Below are positions 1 through 5,281 of a stretch of DNA of 5,840 nt, one piece after another. Source of the stretch: an uncultured Eubacteriales bacterium (GTDB lineage Bacteria > Bacillota > Clostridia > Oscillospirales > CAG-272). Position 1 is the first letter of the stretch. Every line of letters begins with the position of its first letter. A model generated the notes under the pieces. It worked only from the letters and a program-made list of their open reading frames with translations. It did no database searches and was not told where the DNA came from. The position numbers and the translations under genes were made by a program. The stretch covers positions 1 through 5,840 of the forward strand of contig URSW01000113.1 of the NCBI GenBank assembly GCA_900550625.1. Direction: 5' to 3'.

Positions 1-801
1 CCCGGAAGTGAAAGGGATTCAGGGGTGGGCGGGAGAATGCGCCGCTATTGTCCCGGACATCCCGAACCGAAAAAGGAAGATATCGCCAAGCCGTTTGTTC
101 CGAAAAACACATCGTATGTTCCGACGCTCGACGCACCCGCAGAGAAAATAAAGCCCGGCCGGACGGTGCGCGTCAGATTTGCAAAGGAAGGTCCGATGGT
201 CTATATCGGACATCTCGATCTCGCAAAGTTTATGATCAGACAGCTTGTGCGCTCGGGTCTGCCGGTGTGGTATACCGAAGGCTTCAATCCGCGTCCGCAC
301 CTTGTGTTCGCGTCCTCTCTCTCGGTCGGATGCGGCGGCGAACGCGAGATTATGGATTTCCGCCTTGCGGGAGAAGCAAGTGATGCGGAGATCTTCAAAA
401 AGCTTGCGCCTCTTATGCCCGACGGAATGCGGATAATAGAAGTATTTACCGCCGAGCATAAGCTCAAGGAGATCGAGTGGGGCGAATACGAGATTGCATA
501 TTCGTCGAGTCGCCCCGGGATTGCCGAAGAGGTGAACGAACTCTTTAAATCTCCCGTCATCATGATGAAGCGATCGAAGAGCGGCGAACACGAAACCGAT
601 ATAACTCAGTATATCGGAACTCTTGAAGTGTCCGAGCAGGACGGCGCACTCACCGTAGTATTCACGGCAAACGCAGCCGACGGCCGTTATCTGAACCCCG
701 TGTACATCGCAAAAGCCATCGCCGAAAAACTCGGATTTAACGAGCCGTATTCGGTTATGCGAAAGAAGCTTATGCTTTCCGACGGAACCGAGATGAGATA
801 A
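1..801 (+). CDS. Radical-SAM-associated protein, TIGR03936/DUF2344 domain (partial at 5' end)
   Basis: The frame is open from base 1 to a TAA at 799-801, so 266 residues are visible. The domain starts near residue 56 (VRVRFAKEG), followed by YIGHLDL at 68-74, a basic/hydrophobic helix, and the signature GFNPRPH at 94-100. The segment after it (SSLSVGCGGEREIMDFRL) is also typical of the family. The domain is known as a partner of, or C-terminal fusion to, B12-binding radical SAM proteins of the TIGR03960 type; its biochemical role is not established. GTG at 25 and ATG at 37 are possible starts, but neither has a convincing ribosome binding site at normal spacing. About 45 linker-like charged/proline residues precede the domain. 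I therefore infer the C-terminal end of a longer fused protein, although a separate gene starting at GTG 25 remains possible. It is separated from the sporulation operon by a terminator, so it is probably an independent transcription unit. Confidence 0.85.
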   Translation, partial: PGSERDSGVGGRMRRYCPGHPEPKKEDIAKPFVPKNTSYVPTLDAPAEKIKPGRTVRVRFAKEGPMVYIGHLDLAKFMIRQLVRSGLPVWYTEGFNPRPHLVFASSLSVGCGGEREIMDFRLAGEASDAEIFKKLAPLMPDGMRIIEVFTAEHKLKEIEWGEYEIAYSSSRPGIAEEVNELFKSPVIMMKRSKSGEHETDITQYIGTLEVSEQDGALTVVFTANAADGRYLNPVYIAKAIAEKLGFNEPYSVMRKKLMLSDGTEMR

Positions 802-828
802 CATTCCCCCGATATTTTAACAGCATGC

Positions 829-863
829 AGAGCCTCCCGTCAGAATGGACGGGAGGCTCTTTT
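829..863 (+). terminator. Intrinsic terminator after the radical-SAM-associated gene
   Basis: A perfect 13-bp stem pairs AGAGCCTCCCGTC (829-841) with GACGGGAGGCTCT (848-860) around a 6-nt loop. A short T run (860-863) follows. It lies 28 nt after the TAA of the upstream gene, which is where a rho-independent terminator is expected. The T tract is short, but the stem is long and GC-rich. It insulates the spoIIIA control region from upstream transcription. Confidence 0.88.
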
Positions 864-912
864 GCGCTGCGGCATTGATTTTTGAATCGGCGGAGATGCT
901 TTTTCGCTTTAC

Positions 913-943
913 GTCATAAATTCCGCTTGTCCGAATATATATT
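913..943 (+). promoter_or_regulatory. Candidate sigma-E promoter of the spoIIIA operon
   Basis: Compared with the published B. subtilis sigma-E consensus (KMATATT at -35, CATACAMT at -10), TCATAAA at 914-920 matches 5 of 7. TATATATT at 936-943 keeps the ATA core, the A at position 6 and the final T. The spacing is 15 nt. Transcription would begin near 950-953, leaving a leader of about 45 nt before the spoIIIAA ATG. An alternative -10, CATAGAAA at 945-952, has no matching -35 at the right distance. The spoIIIA operon is sigma-E-dependent in known spore formers, which raises the prior. The match here is only moderate. Confidence 0.45.
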
Positions 944-966
944 ACATAGAAAAAATCGCGGACAAG
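926..966. promoter_or_regulatory. Two inverted GGACAAG boxes, putative SpoIIID operator
   Basis: CTTGTCCG at 926-933 and CGGACAAG at 959-966 form an exact 8-bp inverted repeat with a 25-nt AT-rich centre. Each arm contains GGACAAG, which is the core I recall for the mother-cell regulator SpoIIID (also written with RRACAR). The left box falls in the spacer of the candidate sigma-E promoter and the right one just downstream of the inferred start point. That placement suits repression, and SpoIIID is reported to down-regulate spoIIIA in B. subtilis. The sequence match is direct; binding and effect are inferred. Confidence 0.5.
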
Positions 967-996
967 GGATTCGGTACCGTGAGGTAAGGAGAAAAA

Positions 997-1881
997 ATGA
1001 CAGGATCCGAAATGACAAAGAGAGCGCTTGAAAAGCTGCCGCCGAGAATCGCGGAGTCGTGCAGGAACACCGCATCGCTTTACGGCGGAAGAATAAACGA
1101 GATTCGCCTTAGAAAGGGCTCCCCCGCATCGCTTACGATAAGAGGAGAGAACATTGTACTCGGGATAAGTGCGACGGAGGCGGAGCTTGAAGAGAGTGTG
1201 CGCACCTTTTGCGAGAGTTCGCTTTATTCCCATGCCGATACGATATGCTCGGGATACATAGCCGCACGCGGCGGCTTCCGCGTCGGCGTATGCGGAAGAG
1301 CCGTCGTGCGCGGCGGAGAAATACAGTCGGTTACGGATATATCTTCGCTGAATATCCGCATTCCCGAGCGAGTTATCGGATGCGCCGACCGCGCGTATGA
1401 AATAATGGCGGAGGATGACTTTTCGAGAGGAATTCTCGTTTGGTCGGTCCCCGGAATGGGCAAGACCACGCTGCTGCGCGAGCTTGCCGCACGTCTCGCG
1501 ACAGGGAAGAGGGCGCGGCGTGTGGCGCTTGTCGATACGAGATACGAGCTTTCGCCGGGAATCGAGGGGATCGGCATAATCGACGTTCTCGGCGGATATC
1601 CGCGCGCCGAAGGGATCGAGATCGCAAAACGCACGCTCGGCGCACAGGTGATAATATGCGACGAAATTGCCGACCGAGACGACGCGGAGGCAATCCTTCA
1701 GGCGCATAATTCTGGAATCTGCGTTGCGGCATCGGCTCACGCATCGTCCGCTCAGCCGCTTATGACCGAAGAGCCGCTTGCGGGTCTTTTCCGCGCGGGA
1801 GTTTTCGGGACGTATTACGGGCTTCTCGCGCAGGACAAAGGCAGCTTTGTTGCCGATGTGAGAAGAATAAAAAAGCCGTGA
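997..1881 (+). CDS. spoIIIAA: Stage III sporulation protein AA (SpoIIIAA), secretion-type ATPase
   Basis: This 294-residue protein belongs to the P-loop ATPase family related to type II/IV secretion motor proteins. It acts at the cytoplasmic face of the outer forespore membrane in the mother cell. Visible motifs are the glycine-rich region SGYIAARGGFRVGVCGRAV before the nucleotide domain, Walker A SVPGMGKTT at 150-158 (Lys156, Thr157), VALVDTRYEL after it, GGYPRAEGIEIAKRT, the acidic Walker B-like IICDEIA (Asp222, Glu223), and the SAH triad ending at His248. The length is slightly below the roughly 307 residues usual in Bacillus. The start is well supported: TAAGGAG at 985-991 lies 5 nt before the ATG. 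The first P-loop position is Ser rather than Gly; I believe related clostridial proteins also have Ser there, so this does not imply inactivity. The stop overlaps the GTG start of spoIIIAB (GTGA), which suggests coupled translation. Confidence 0.96.
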   Translation: MTGSEMTKRALEKLPPRIAESCRNTASLYGGRINEIRLRKGSPASLTIRGENIVLGISATEAELEESVRTFCESSLYSHADTICSGYIAARGGFRVGVCGRAVVRGGEIQSVTDISSLNIRIPERVIGCADRAYEIMAEDDFSRGILVWSVPGMGKTTLLRELAARLATGKRARRVALVDTRYELSPGIEGIGIIDVLGGYPRAEGIEIAKRTLGAQVIICDEIADRDDAEAILQAHNSGICVAASAHASSAQPLMTEEPLAGLFRAGVFGTYYGLLAQDKGSFVADVRRIKKP

Positions 1882-2357
1882 TACCGCTTGCAATGAGATT
1901 TTTGGGGGCGCTTATCGTTATCGGAGCGTTCACGGCGGCGGCAGCCGAAAAAAACGCAAGAGCGAAGGAGAAAATTGCGGACTTGAACATGATCACGGAG
2001 TTTATCGCGCATGTCAGCCGCGAGATCGGGTATTTTTCGACCCCTCTTCCCGATGTGATGCGTTCCTTCGGAAAATTCGGAGAGCGTCGGGCGCACTTTG
2101 CCGACTCGCTCACTCGTGATCCGGAAAGCGCCGTCGGCGAACTTTCCCTCTGCGATGATGATAAGAGGCTCTTTCGTGAATTTTTCGCTCTTCTCGGAAA
2201 AGGCTATTCGGACGCGGAGGTCAGAATGTGCGCGTCTTACGGCGAGCGCTTTGGCGCGCGCCTTGAGGAGGAGAAGAGTGAATATTCGCGGACTGCAAAG
2301 GTGAGAAGCATGACGGCGCTTCTTGCGGGGACGGCGATTGCGATCCTGTTTATATGA
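1878..2357 (+). CDS. spoIIIAB: Stage III sporulation protein AB (SpoIIIAB)
   Basis: This 159-residue protein has a hydrophobic N-terminal helix (about residues 4-22) and a second one at the extreme C-terminus (about 145-159, LLAGTAIAILFI). Between them lies a charged helical domain. That layout is typical of SpoIIIAB, whose central domain resembles the cytoplasmic domain of the type II secretion platform protein GspF. Family-like stretches are KEKIADLNMITEFIAHVSREIGY and the late ALLGKGYSDAE. The GTG at 1878 overlaps the spoIIIAA stop by 4 nt. ATG 1893 is an alternative start five codons later. Neither has a strong Shine-Dalgarno sequence, so translation is probably coupled to spoIIIAA. Position in the operon and topology make the assignment secure. 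Confidence 0.93.
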   Translation: MIPLAMRFLGALIVIGAFTAAAAEKNARAKEKIADLNMITEFIAHVSREIGYFSTPLPDVMRSFGKFGERRAHFADSLTRDPESAVGELSLCDDDKRLFREFFALLGKGYSDAEVRMCASYGERFGARLEEEKSEYSRTAKVRSMTALLAGTAIAILFI

Positions 2358-2387
2358 AAGCACGGCATTTTGCCGAAGGAAAGGACA

Positions 2388-2398
2388 GCCCGAAGGGC
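2388..2398 (+). promoter_or_regulatory. Mini-hairpin over the spoIIIAC ribosome binding site
   Basis: GCCC (2388-2391) can pair with GGGC (2395-2398) around a GAA loop. The only plausible Shine-Dalgarno for the ATG at 2409 is AAGGG at 2393-2397, inside the loop and 3' arm. Ribosomes arriving from spoIIIAB would melt it, so it could couple AC synthesis to upstream translation. Such short hairpins are common by chance in GC-rich DNA, so confidence is low. Confidence 0.2.
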
Positions 2399-2408
2399 GA
2401 AACGATCT

Positions 2409-2603
2409 ATGGAAACTGCACTGATTCTGAAAATTGCGGGAATAGGCTTACTTGTGACGGTGGCGTGTCAGATACTCAGCCGCGCCGGGCGGGACGAGCA
2501 GGCGATGCTCGTGTCAGTCGCCGGAGTTATAATGGTGATGGTGCTGCTGCTTGACGAAATGTCCGGTCTGATCTCAAATCTTCGTTCGGTTTTCGGGTTC
2601 TGA
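2409..2603 (+). CDS. spoIIIAC: Stage III sporulation protein AC (SpoIIIAC)
   Basis: This is a small 64-residue membrane protein, close to the 68 residues of the B. subtilis protein. It has two transmembrane helices: about residues 4-21 (ALILKIAGIGLLVTVACQIL) and about 31-48 (LVSVAGVIMVMVLLLDEM). The short polar loop between them (SRAGRDEQA) is typical of the family. It is thought to be part of the membrane platform of the SpoIIIA complex together with SpoIIIAD. ATG 2409 is preferred over the in-frame TTG at 2370, because the TTG would add a charged non-family extension and has no ribosome binding site. AAGGG at 2393-2397 lies 11 nt before the ATG, a rather long spacing. A 51-nt gap separates it from spoIIIAB. 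Its TGA is one base before the spoIIIAD ATG. Confidence 0.93.
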   Translation: METALILKIAGIGLLVTVACQILSRAGRDEQAMLVSVAGVIMVMVLLLDEMSGLISNLRSVFGF

Positions 2604-2604
2604 T

Positions 2605-3024
2605 ATGGAGATAGCAGCACTTTTGGGGGTGTTCCTCATTTCCGCGCTGATCTGCGCGATCGTCAGGGAAAACTCCGCTTTGACATACGCAATAGTGGGA
2701 ACGGGCGTGACGGTCGCCGCATTTGCGTTTTTTGTTTACCGTACCTCGGATACGGTGAAATACTGTATTTCGGTCGCCGAGGATACCTCCTTCGGAAAGT
2801 ACAGCGGATATATATTAAAGGCGCTCGGCATTTCGTGCCTGACCTCATTCGTGGCGGGAGTCTGCCGCGATCTCGATTCCGAAAAGGCGGCACAGCGCGC
2901 CGGAGCTTATAGGAAAAGCCGAGCTTATCGCGCTCAGCCTGCCGCTTACCGCCGAGCTTATCGCGCTTTGCATGAAGCTTATCTGAAACGTAAATGCGAA
3001 GGATTAAAACGGATGTTTATATGA
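2605..3024 (+). CDS. spoIIIAD: Stage III sporulation protein AD (SpoIIIAD), C-terminus apparently frameshifted
   Basis: The first 99 residues are a normal SpoIIIAD with three hydrophobic helices: about 4-20, 27-45 and 70-88 (YILKALGISCLTSFVAGVC). CRDLDSEKAAQRA follows, the equivalent of the conserved Asp-Ala-Gly...Ala-Ser-Lys region. After Ala99 the open frame gives a basic, tyrosine/arginine-rich tail (GAYRKSRAYRAQPAAYRRAY...) unlike any SpoIIIAD, and it runs to 3024. In the next frame the DNA encodes ELIGKAELIALSLPLTAELI and then ALCMKLI, the expected last membrane helix, ending at a TGA at 2984-2986. Removing one base from CCGG at 2900-2903 restores a 126-residue protein, near the 133 of B. 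subtilis. As printed, the protein would lose its fourth helix. The cause may be a sequence error or a real mutation. There is no visible ribosome binding site, and the start sits one base after the spoIIIAC stop, so translation is probably coupled. Confidence 0.88.
   Translation: MEIAALLGVFLISALICAIVRENSALTYAIVGTGVTVAAFAFFVYRTSDTVKYCISVAEDTSFGKYSGYILKALGISCLTSFVAGVCRDLDSEKAAQRAGAYRKSRAYRAQPAAYRRAYRALHEAYLKRKCEGLKRMFI
2899..2967 (+). repeat. Short direct repeats in the 3' part of spoIIIAD
   Basis: GCCGAGCTTATCGCGCT occurs exactly twice, at 2918-2934 and 2951-2967, with a 33-nt period. It encodes AELIAL in the restored frame. A third, partial copy, GCCGGAGCTTAT at 2899-2910, carries the extra base that breaks the frame. 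The copies probably reflect repeated helix content, but close repeats also favour slippage or local misassembly. Confidence 0.7.
2899..2986 (+). other. spoIIIAD: Out-of-frame conserved C-terminal helix of spoIIIAD
   Basis: Read from GAG at 2903, one base off the upstream frame, this segment encodes the family-type hydrophobic helix with two AELIAL units and stops at TGA 2984-2986. The junction GCCGGAG (2899-2905) would read Ala-Glu if either one C or one G were absent. There is no slippery heptamer here, so programmed frameshifting is not favoured. A single-base insertion is the simplest reading. Confidence 0.75.
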
Positions 3025-4172
3025 AAAGATTTTTCGTGAAAATAATGATTCCCGTTCTGCTTTGCGCCGCATTGCCGATTCTTTTCAGTGATACCGTTTG
3101 TGCGAAGTATTTTGTGTACACGCCGGAGGAGGAAAGCACGGCGGATACCGATGAGCTGTACGGAAATTTCAAAGAGGCGGTTCCCGACGATATACGCAGC
3201 CGCGCGGGGAATGTTTTTTCACCCGATGCCGCGGACAAACTTCTATCCGATGCGGGCGGATTTCTCGCACAGACCCTTCGTGAAAAGCTCATGCCGTCGC
3301 TCGGCACGCTTTCCGTCCTTTTGGGAGCCGTGCTTCTTGCCTCTCTTTACCGTTTGATGCAGACCCCGCTCGACTCTCCGAAGCTTCTTCCGCTGTACTC
3401 GTACATCGTCAGAGGCGCGATAATATTAACGGTAATGAGAACGCAGGACAGCGTTATAAATGTACTCTGCGACTATTCTTCACGGTTGTGCTCTATGATG
3501 AACGCATTTATTCCGGCAATCAGTGCGGTTTATTTGTCGTCGGGGAGCGTGACGAGCGCGGCGGTAAGCTCCTCCGCTTTCGCCGTACTCGTTACCCTTG
3601 CACAGAATCTTCTTTCGTCTCTGCTGCTGCCCGCCGTGAGGATTGCATTCGTCCTTTCCGCCGTTTCATGCATGACCGGGCAGAAAAACGCTCAGGCGGT
3701 CGCTGCGTCGCTGAGAAACTTTGCCGGATTTGTGTGCGCGCTTTCGATGAGTGTTTTTTCCTTCGTTTTTTCTCTCAGGCTCAACGTAGGAAACGCGGCG
3801 GACGGAGCCGCCATGCGTACCGTTCAATTTGCGGTGGGAAGCTTCGTGCCGATCGTCGGCGGCGCGGTCTCCGAAAGCATGACACAGCTTGCCGCGTCTC
3901 TCTCGTTTATAAAAACGGTGTGCGGCACGGGAGCGATAATCTGCGTGGTGCTTCTTGTGGTGCCGACCCTTGTCACGCTCGTTTTGAATCGAGCGGTCAT
4001 GTTTATCTGCAAATATGTGTCGCTTTCGGTCTCGCCGGACGGAGAAGGGGCGCTCTTTTCGGAGCTCGGCTCAAACGTCACCCTGCTGATCGCATTTGCG
4101 CTTTCCGAGGCGGTGATGTTTATAGCGGCGTTCACCATGTTCGTTCGGTCATCTCTGGCAATGAGAGGATAG
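3021..4172 (+). CDS. spoIIIAE: Stage III sporulation protein AE (SpoIIIAE), polytopic membrane protein
   Basis: This protein has 383 residues (about 399 in B. subtilis). It begins with a signal-peptide-like stretch (MKRFFVKI, then a hydrophobic core, then DTVCA-KY near residue 28). A mostly polar segment follows, and from about residue 93 there are several hydrophobic helices. The conserved SpoIIIAE signature is clear at 265-281: MRTVQFAVGSFVPIVGG, then AVSESM. The protein is thought to be the largest membrane channel or platform component of the SpoIIIA complex. I prefer ATG 3021 because it gives a clean signal peptide. The in-frame ATG 2994 would add nine residues (MRRIKTDVY) and lies 8 nt after the TGA of the restored spoIIIAD. 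Neither start has a strong ribosome binding site. The stop TAG overlaps the AGGAGG that serves spoIIIAF. Confidence 0.94.
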   Translation: MKRFFVKIMIPVLLCAALPILFSDTVCAKYFVYTPEEESTADTDELYGNFKEAVPDDIRSRAGNVFSPDAADKLLSDAGGFLAQTLREKLMPSLGTLSVLLGAVLLASLYRLMQTPLDSPKLLPLYSYIVRGAIILTVMRTQDSVINVLCDYSSRLCSMMNAFIPAISAVYLSSGSVTSAAVSSSAFAVLVTLAQNLLSSLLLPAVRIAFVLSAVSCMTGQKNAQAVAASLRNFAGFVCALSMSVFSFVFSLRLNVGNAADGAAMRTVQFAVGSFVPIVGGAVSESMTQLAASLSFIKTVCGTGAIICVVLLVVPTLVTLVLNRAVMFICKYVSLSVSPDGEGALFSELGSNVTLLIAFALSEAVMFIAAFTMFVRSSLAMRG

Positions 4173-4176
4173 GAGG
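4171..4176 (+). promoter_or_regulatory. Perfect Shine-Dalgarno AGGAGG that decides the spoIIIAF start
   Basis: AGGAGG at 4171-4176 overlaps the spoIIIAE stop and is the strongest ribosome binding site in the window. At a 7-nt spacing it points to ACG (4184-4186), in the spoIIIAF frame. The nearby ATG at 4191 is out of frame and is followed at once by TAA. No ATG, GTG or TTG stands in frame within normal distance; the next is TTG 4205. Confidence 0.7.
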
Positions 4177-4183
4177 CGGTAAT

Positions 4184-4690
4184 ACGGATTATGTAAGAGA
4201 TATTTTGTGCGCGTTTCTTCTTGCGGGAATCGTTTCCGCCGCCGCTCCCGATAAAAAGAACGGCGGAGGTGCCGTGAAATACATATGCTCCGTTGCCGTG
4301 CTCCTCGTCATGCTTTCACCCGTCATGTCGTTTCTTTCATCGGCGGAGCGCACATCGGACATGATCACGGATTTTTTCTCCGGCGTGATAGGCGAGGTCG
4401 GCGCTGCCTCAGACAGCGGCGGCGGATTTGACGAGCTCCGCAGCTCGAGCGCCGCGGCGGCGGTATCGGAGAGCATCGGAAAAGCCGTCGCCGCGAAATT
4501 CGGACTTGCGCACGAGGCGGTCAGCGTGACTTTAACCCTCGATATGTCGGATGTGTCCGCGGTGCAGATCGTGCGCGCCGATATAGTTATTTCGGAGGAT
4601 GACCGCATCGGAGACGGACGGAACATCTCCGAAATCGGAAAATTCGCTTCGGAGCTTATCGGCTCGCCGTGTACGGTGAGTGTGAAATAA
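4184..4690 (+). CDS. spoIIIAF: Stage III sporulation protein AF (SpoIIIAF), start codon unusual
   Basis: This frame encodes two N-terminal membrane helices, DYVRDILCAFLLAGIVSAA and VKYICSVAVLLVMLSPVMSF, joined by a short polar loop (PDKKNGGGA). A soluble domain follows, with the late segment VSVTLTLDMSDVSAVQIVRA typical of SpoIIIAF. Total length from 4184 is 168 residues. No canonical start fits: the strong AGGAGG at 4171-4176 is 7 nt from an ACG, one base from ATG, and the family N-terminus begins about there. Alternatives are TTG 4205, which trims the first helix, and GTG 4274, which has GGAGG at 4265-4269 but would delete the first helix. I favour 4184 on family topology. This means a non-AUG start, a start-codon mutation or a sequence error. 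The stop at 4688-4690 is 20 nt before the spoIIIAG ATG. Confidence 0.85.
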   Translation, partial: TDYVRDILCAFLLAGIVSAAAPDKKNGGGAVKYICSVAVLLVMLSPVMSFLSSAERTSDMITDFFSGVIGEVGAASDSGGGFDELRSSSAAAAVSESIGKAVAAKFGLAHEAVSVTLTLDMSDVSAVQIVRADIVISEDDRIGDGRNISEIGKFASELIGSPCTVSVK

Positions 4691-4710
4691 TATTTGCGGG
4701 AGATGGTGAG

Positions 4711-5199
4711 ATGAATACCGAAAAGCTGTTCGGAAAGAAAAATCTTATAATCGCGGCGGCGATTGCGGCGGGAATCGCGCTTATAATCGCGGGCGGCGTG
4801 CTTTCCTCAAAGGAGAATTCCGGTGGAGACGACGGAAAAAGCGCTATCGCCGGGAAGCTCGAATATGAGTTGCAGCTTGAACGGAGGATAGAGGAGCTTT
4901 GCCTGTCGCTTGACGGGATCAATTCGGCGAAGGCGCTCGTTACGCTTGACGGGGGCACCGAAGAAATATATGCCTCGAATTCGAGAGCGAAAACGGATGA
5001 CAGATCGGGCGAGAATTCGGTGGAATATCCTTCGTCGTCGGATGCGCTCAGACTCGGCGAGAAATATCCGGAAATCCGCGGGGTTGCCGTTGTGGTAAGC
5101 GGAGGTGAGAGCGCGCAGGTCAGAAAAAACGTGACGGAGCTTCTTTCATCGTCGCTCGGCATTTCGTCAAACCGGATAGCGGTCGGCGGAGGAAAATAA
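4711..5199 (+). CDS. spoIIIAG: Stage III sporulation protein AG (SpoIIIAG), ring-forming protein
   Basis: This 162-residue protein has a short cytoplasmic N-terminus, one membrane helix at about 12-31, a polar linker, and then the ring-building-motif domain related to EscJ/FliF-type proteins. YELQLERRIEELCLSLDGI (52-70) and AKALVTLDGG (73-82) form its first half, and PEIRGVAVVVSG (120-131) with the final helix and strand (VRKNVTELLSS to RIAVGGGK) its second. In known systems it forms a large ring in the intermembrane space. It is shorter than the B. subtilis protein (about 229 residues): only some 32 residues separate Tyr87 from Pro120, where the Bacillus protein has a larger beta insertion. 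ATG 4711 is chosen over the in-frame GTG 4669, which overlaps spoIIIAF, because GGGAG at 4698-4702 lies 8 nt upstream and the N-terminus is family-like. Confidence 0.94.
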   Translation: MNTEKLFGKKNLIIAAAIAAGIALIIAGGVLSSKENSGGDDGKSAIAGKLEYELQLERRIEELCLSLDGINSAKALVTLDGGTEEIYASNSRAKTDDRSGENSVEYPSSSDALRLGEKYPEIRGVAVVVSGGESAQVRKNVTELLSSSLGISSNRIAVGGGK

Positions 5200-5206
5200 A
5201 AGAGCA

Positions 5207-5236
5207 GTCATATTACCGGGCTGCTTCAAATAGAAT
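5207..5236 (+). promoter_or_regulatory. Candidate internal sigma-E promoter before spoIIIAH
   Basis: In the 104-nt gap between spoIIIAG and spoIIIAH, TCATATT at 5208-5214 matches the sigma-E -35 consensus KMATATT at all 7 positions. AATAGAAT at 5229-5236 matches CATACAMT at 6 of 8, and the spacing is 14 nt. The inferred start point is near 5243-5246. The rest of the operon is tightly packed, so this gap is conspicuous. An internal promoter in the spoIIIA locus is known in B. subtilis, but its exact position there differs as far as I recall. Confidence 0.55.
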
Positions 5237-5259
5237 ATAGTACATAAAAAACGCAGATA

Positions 5260-5281
5260 GGAAAGAACATACGGTTCTTCC
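5260..5281 (+). other. Small hairpin in the spoIIIAH leader
   Basis: AAGAAC (5263-5268) pairs with GTTCTT (5274-5279) around a 5-nt loop. Two more G-C pairs can form (5260-5261 with 5280-5281) if A5262 is bulged. No T run follows, so it is not an intrinsic terminator. It lies between the inferred start point and the spoIIIAH ribosome binding site and could act on message stability, or be chance. Confidence 0.3.

Noticed and set aside
19..804. 261-codon open frame on the - strand opposite the first gene
   Set aside because: The + strand frame carries the conserved GFNPRPH and YIGHLDL motifs. The - strand product is rich in Cys, His and Arg and resembles no family I know.
945..952. CATAGAAA as the -10 of the spoIIIA promoter
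   Set aside because: It matches CATACAMT fairly well, but nothing like KMATATT lies about 14 nt upstream. TATATATT at 936-943 pairs better with TCATAAA at 914-920.
817..1893. 358-codon open frame on the - strand opposite spoIIIAA
   Set aside because: It is a shadow of spoIIIAA: Arg/Ser-rich composition, no recognizable domain, and it runs through the terminator and the promoter region.
2354..2554. ATG overlapping the spoIIIAB stop (ATGA) that opens a 66-codon frame
   Set aside because: The overlap looks like coupled translation, but the product is polar and covers spoIIIAC in the wrong frame. SpoIIIAC itself is clear from ATG 2409.
3488..4183. Long + strand open frame over spoIIIAE, continuous with spoIIIAF
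   Set aside because: Its translation over this stretch is basic, Cys/Arg-rich and non-membrane, while spoIIIAE in the other frame has clear family motifs. Only the part after about 4184 is real.
5260..5281. Hairpin before spoIIIAH as a terminator
   Set aside because: The stem is short and A/T-rich with no T run after it, and it lies upstream of a gene expected to be co-transcribed.
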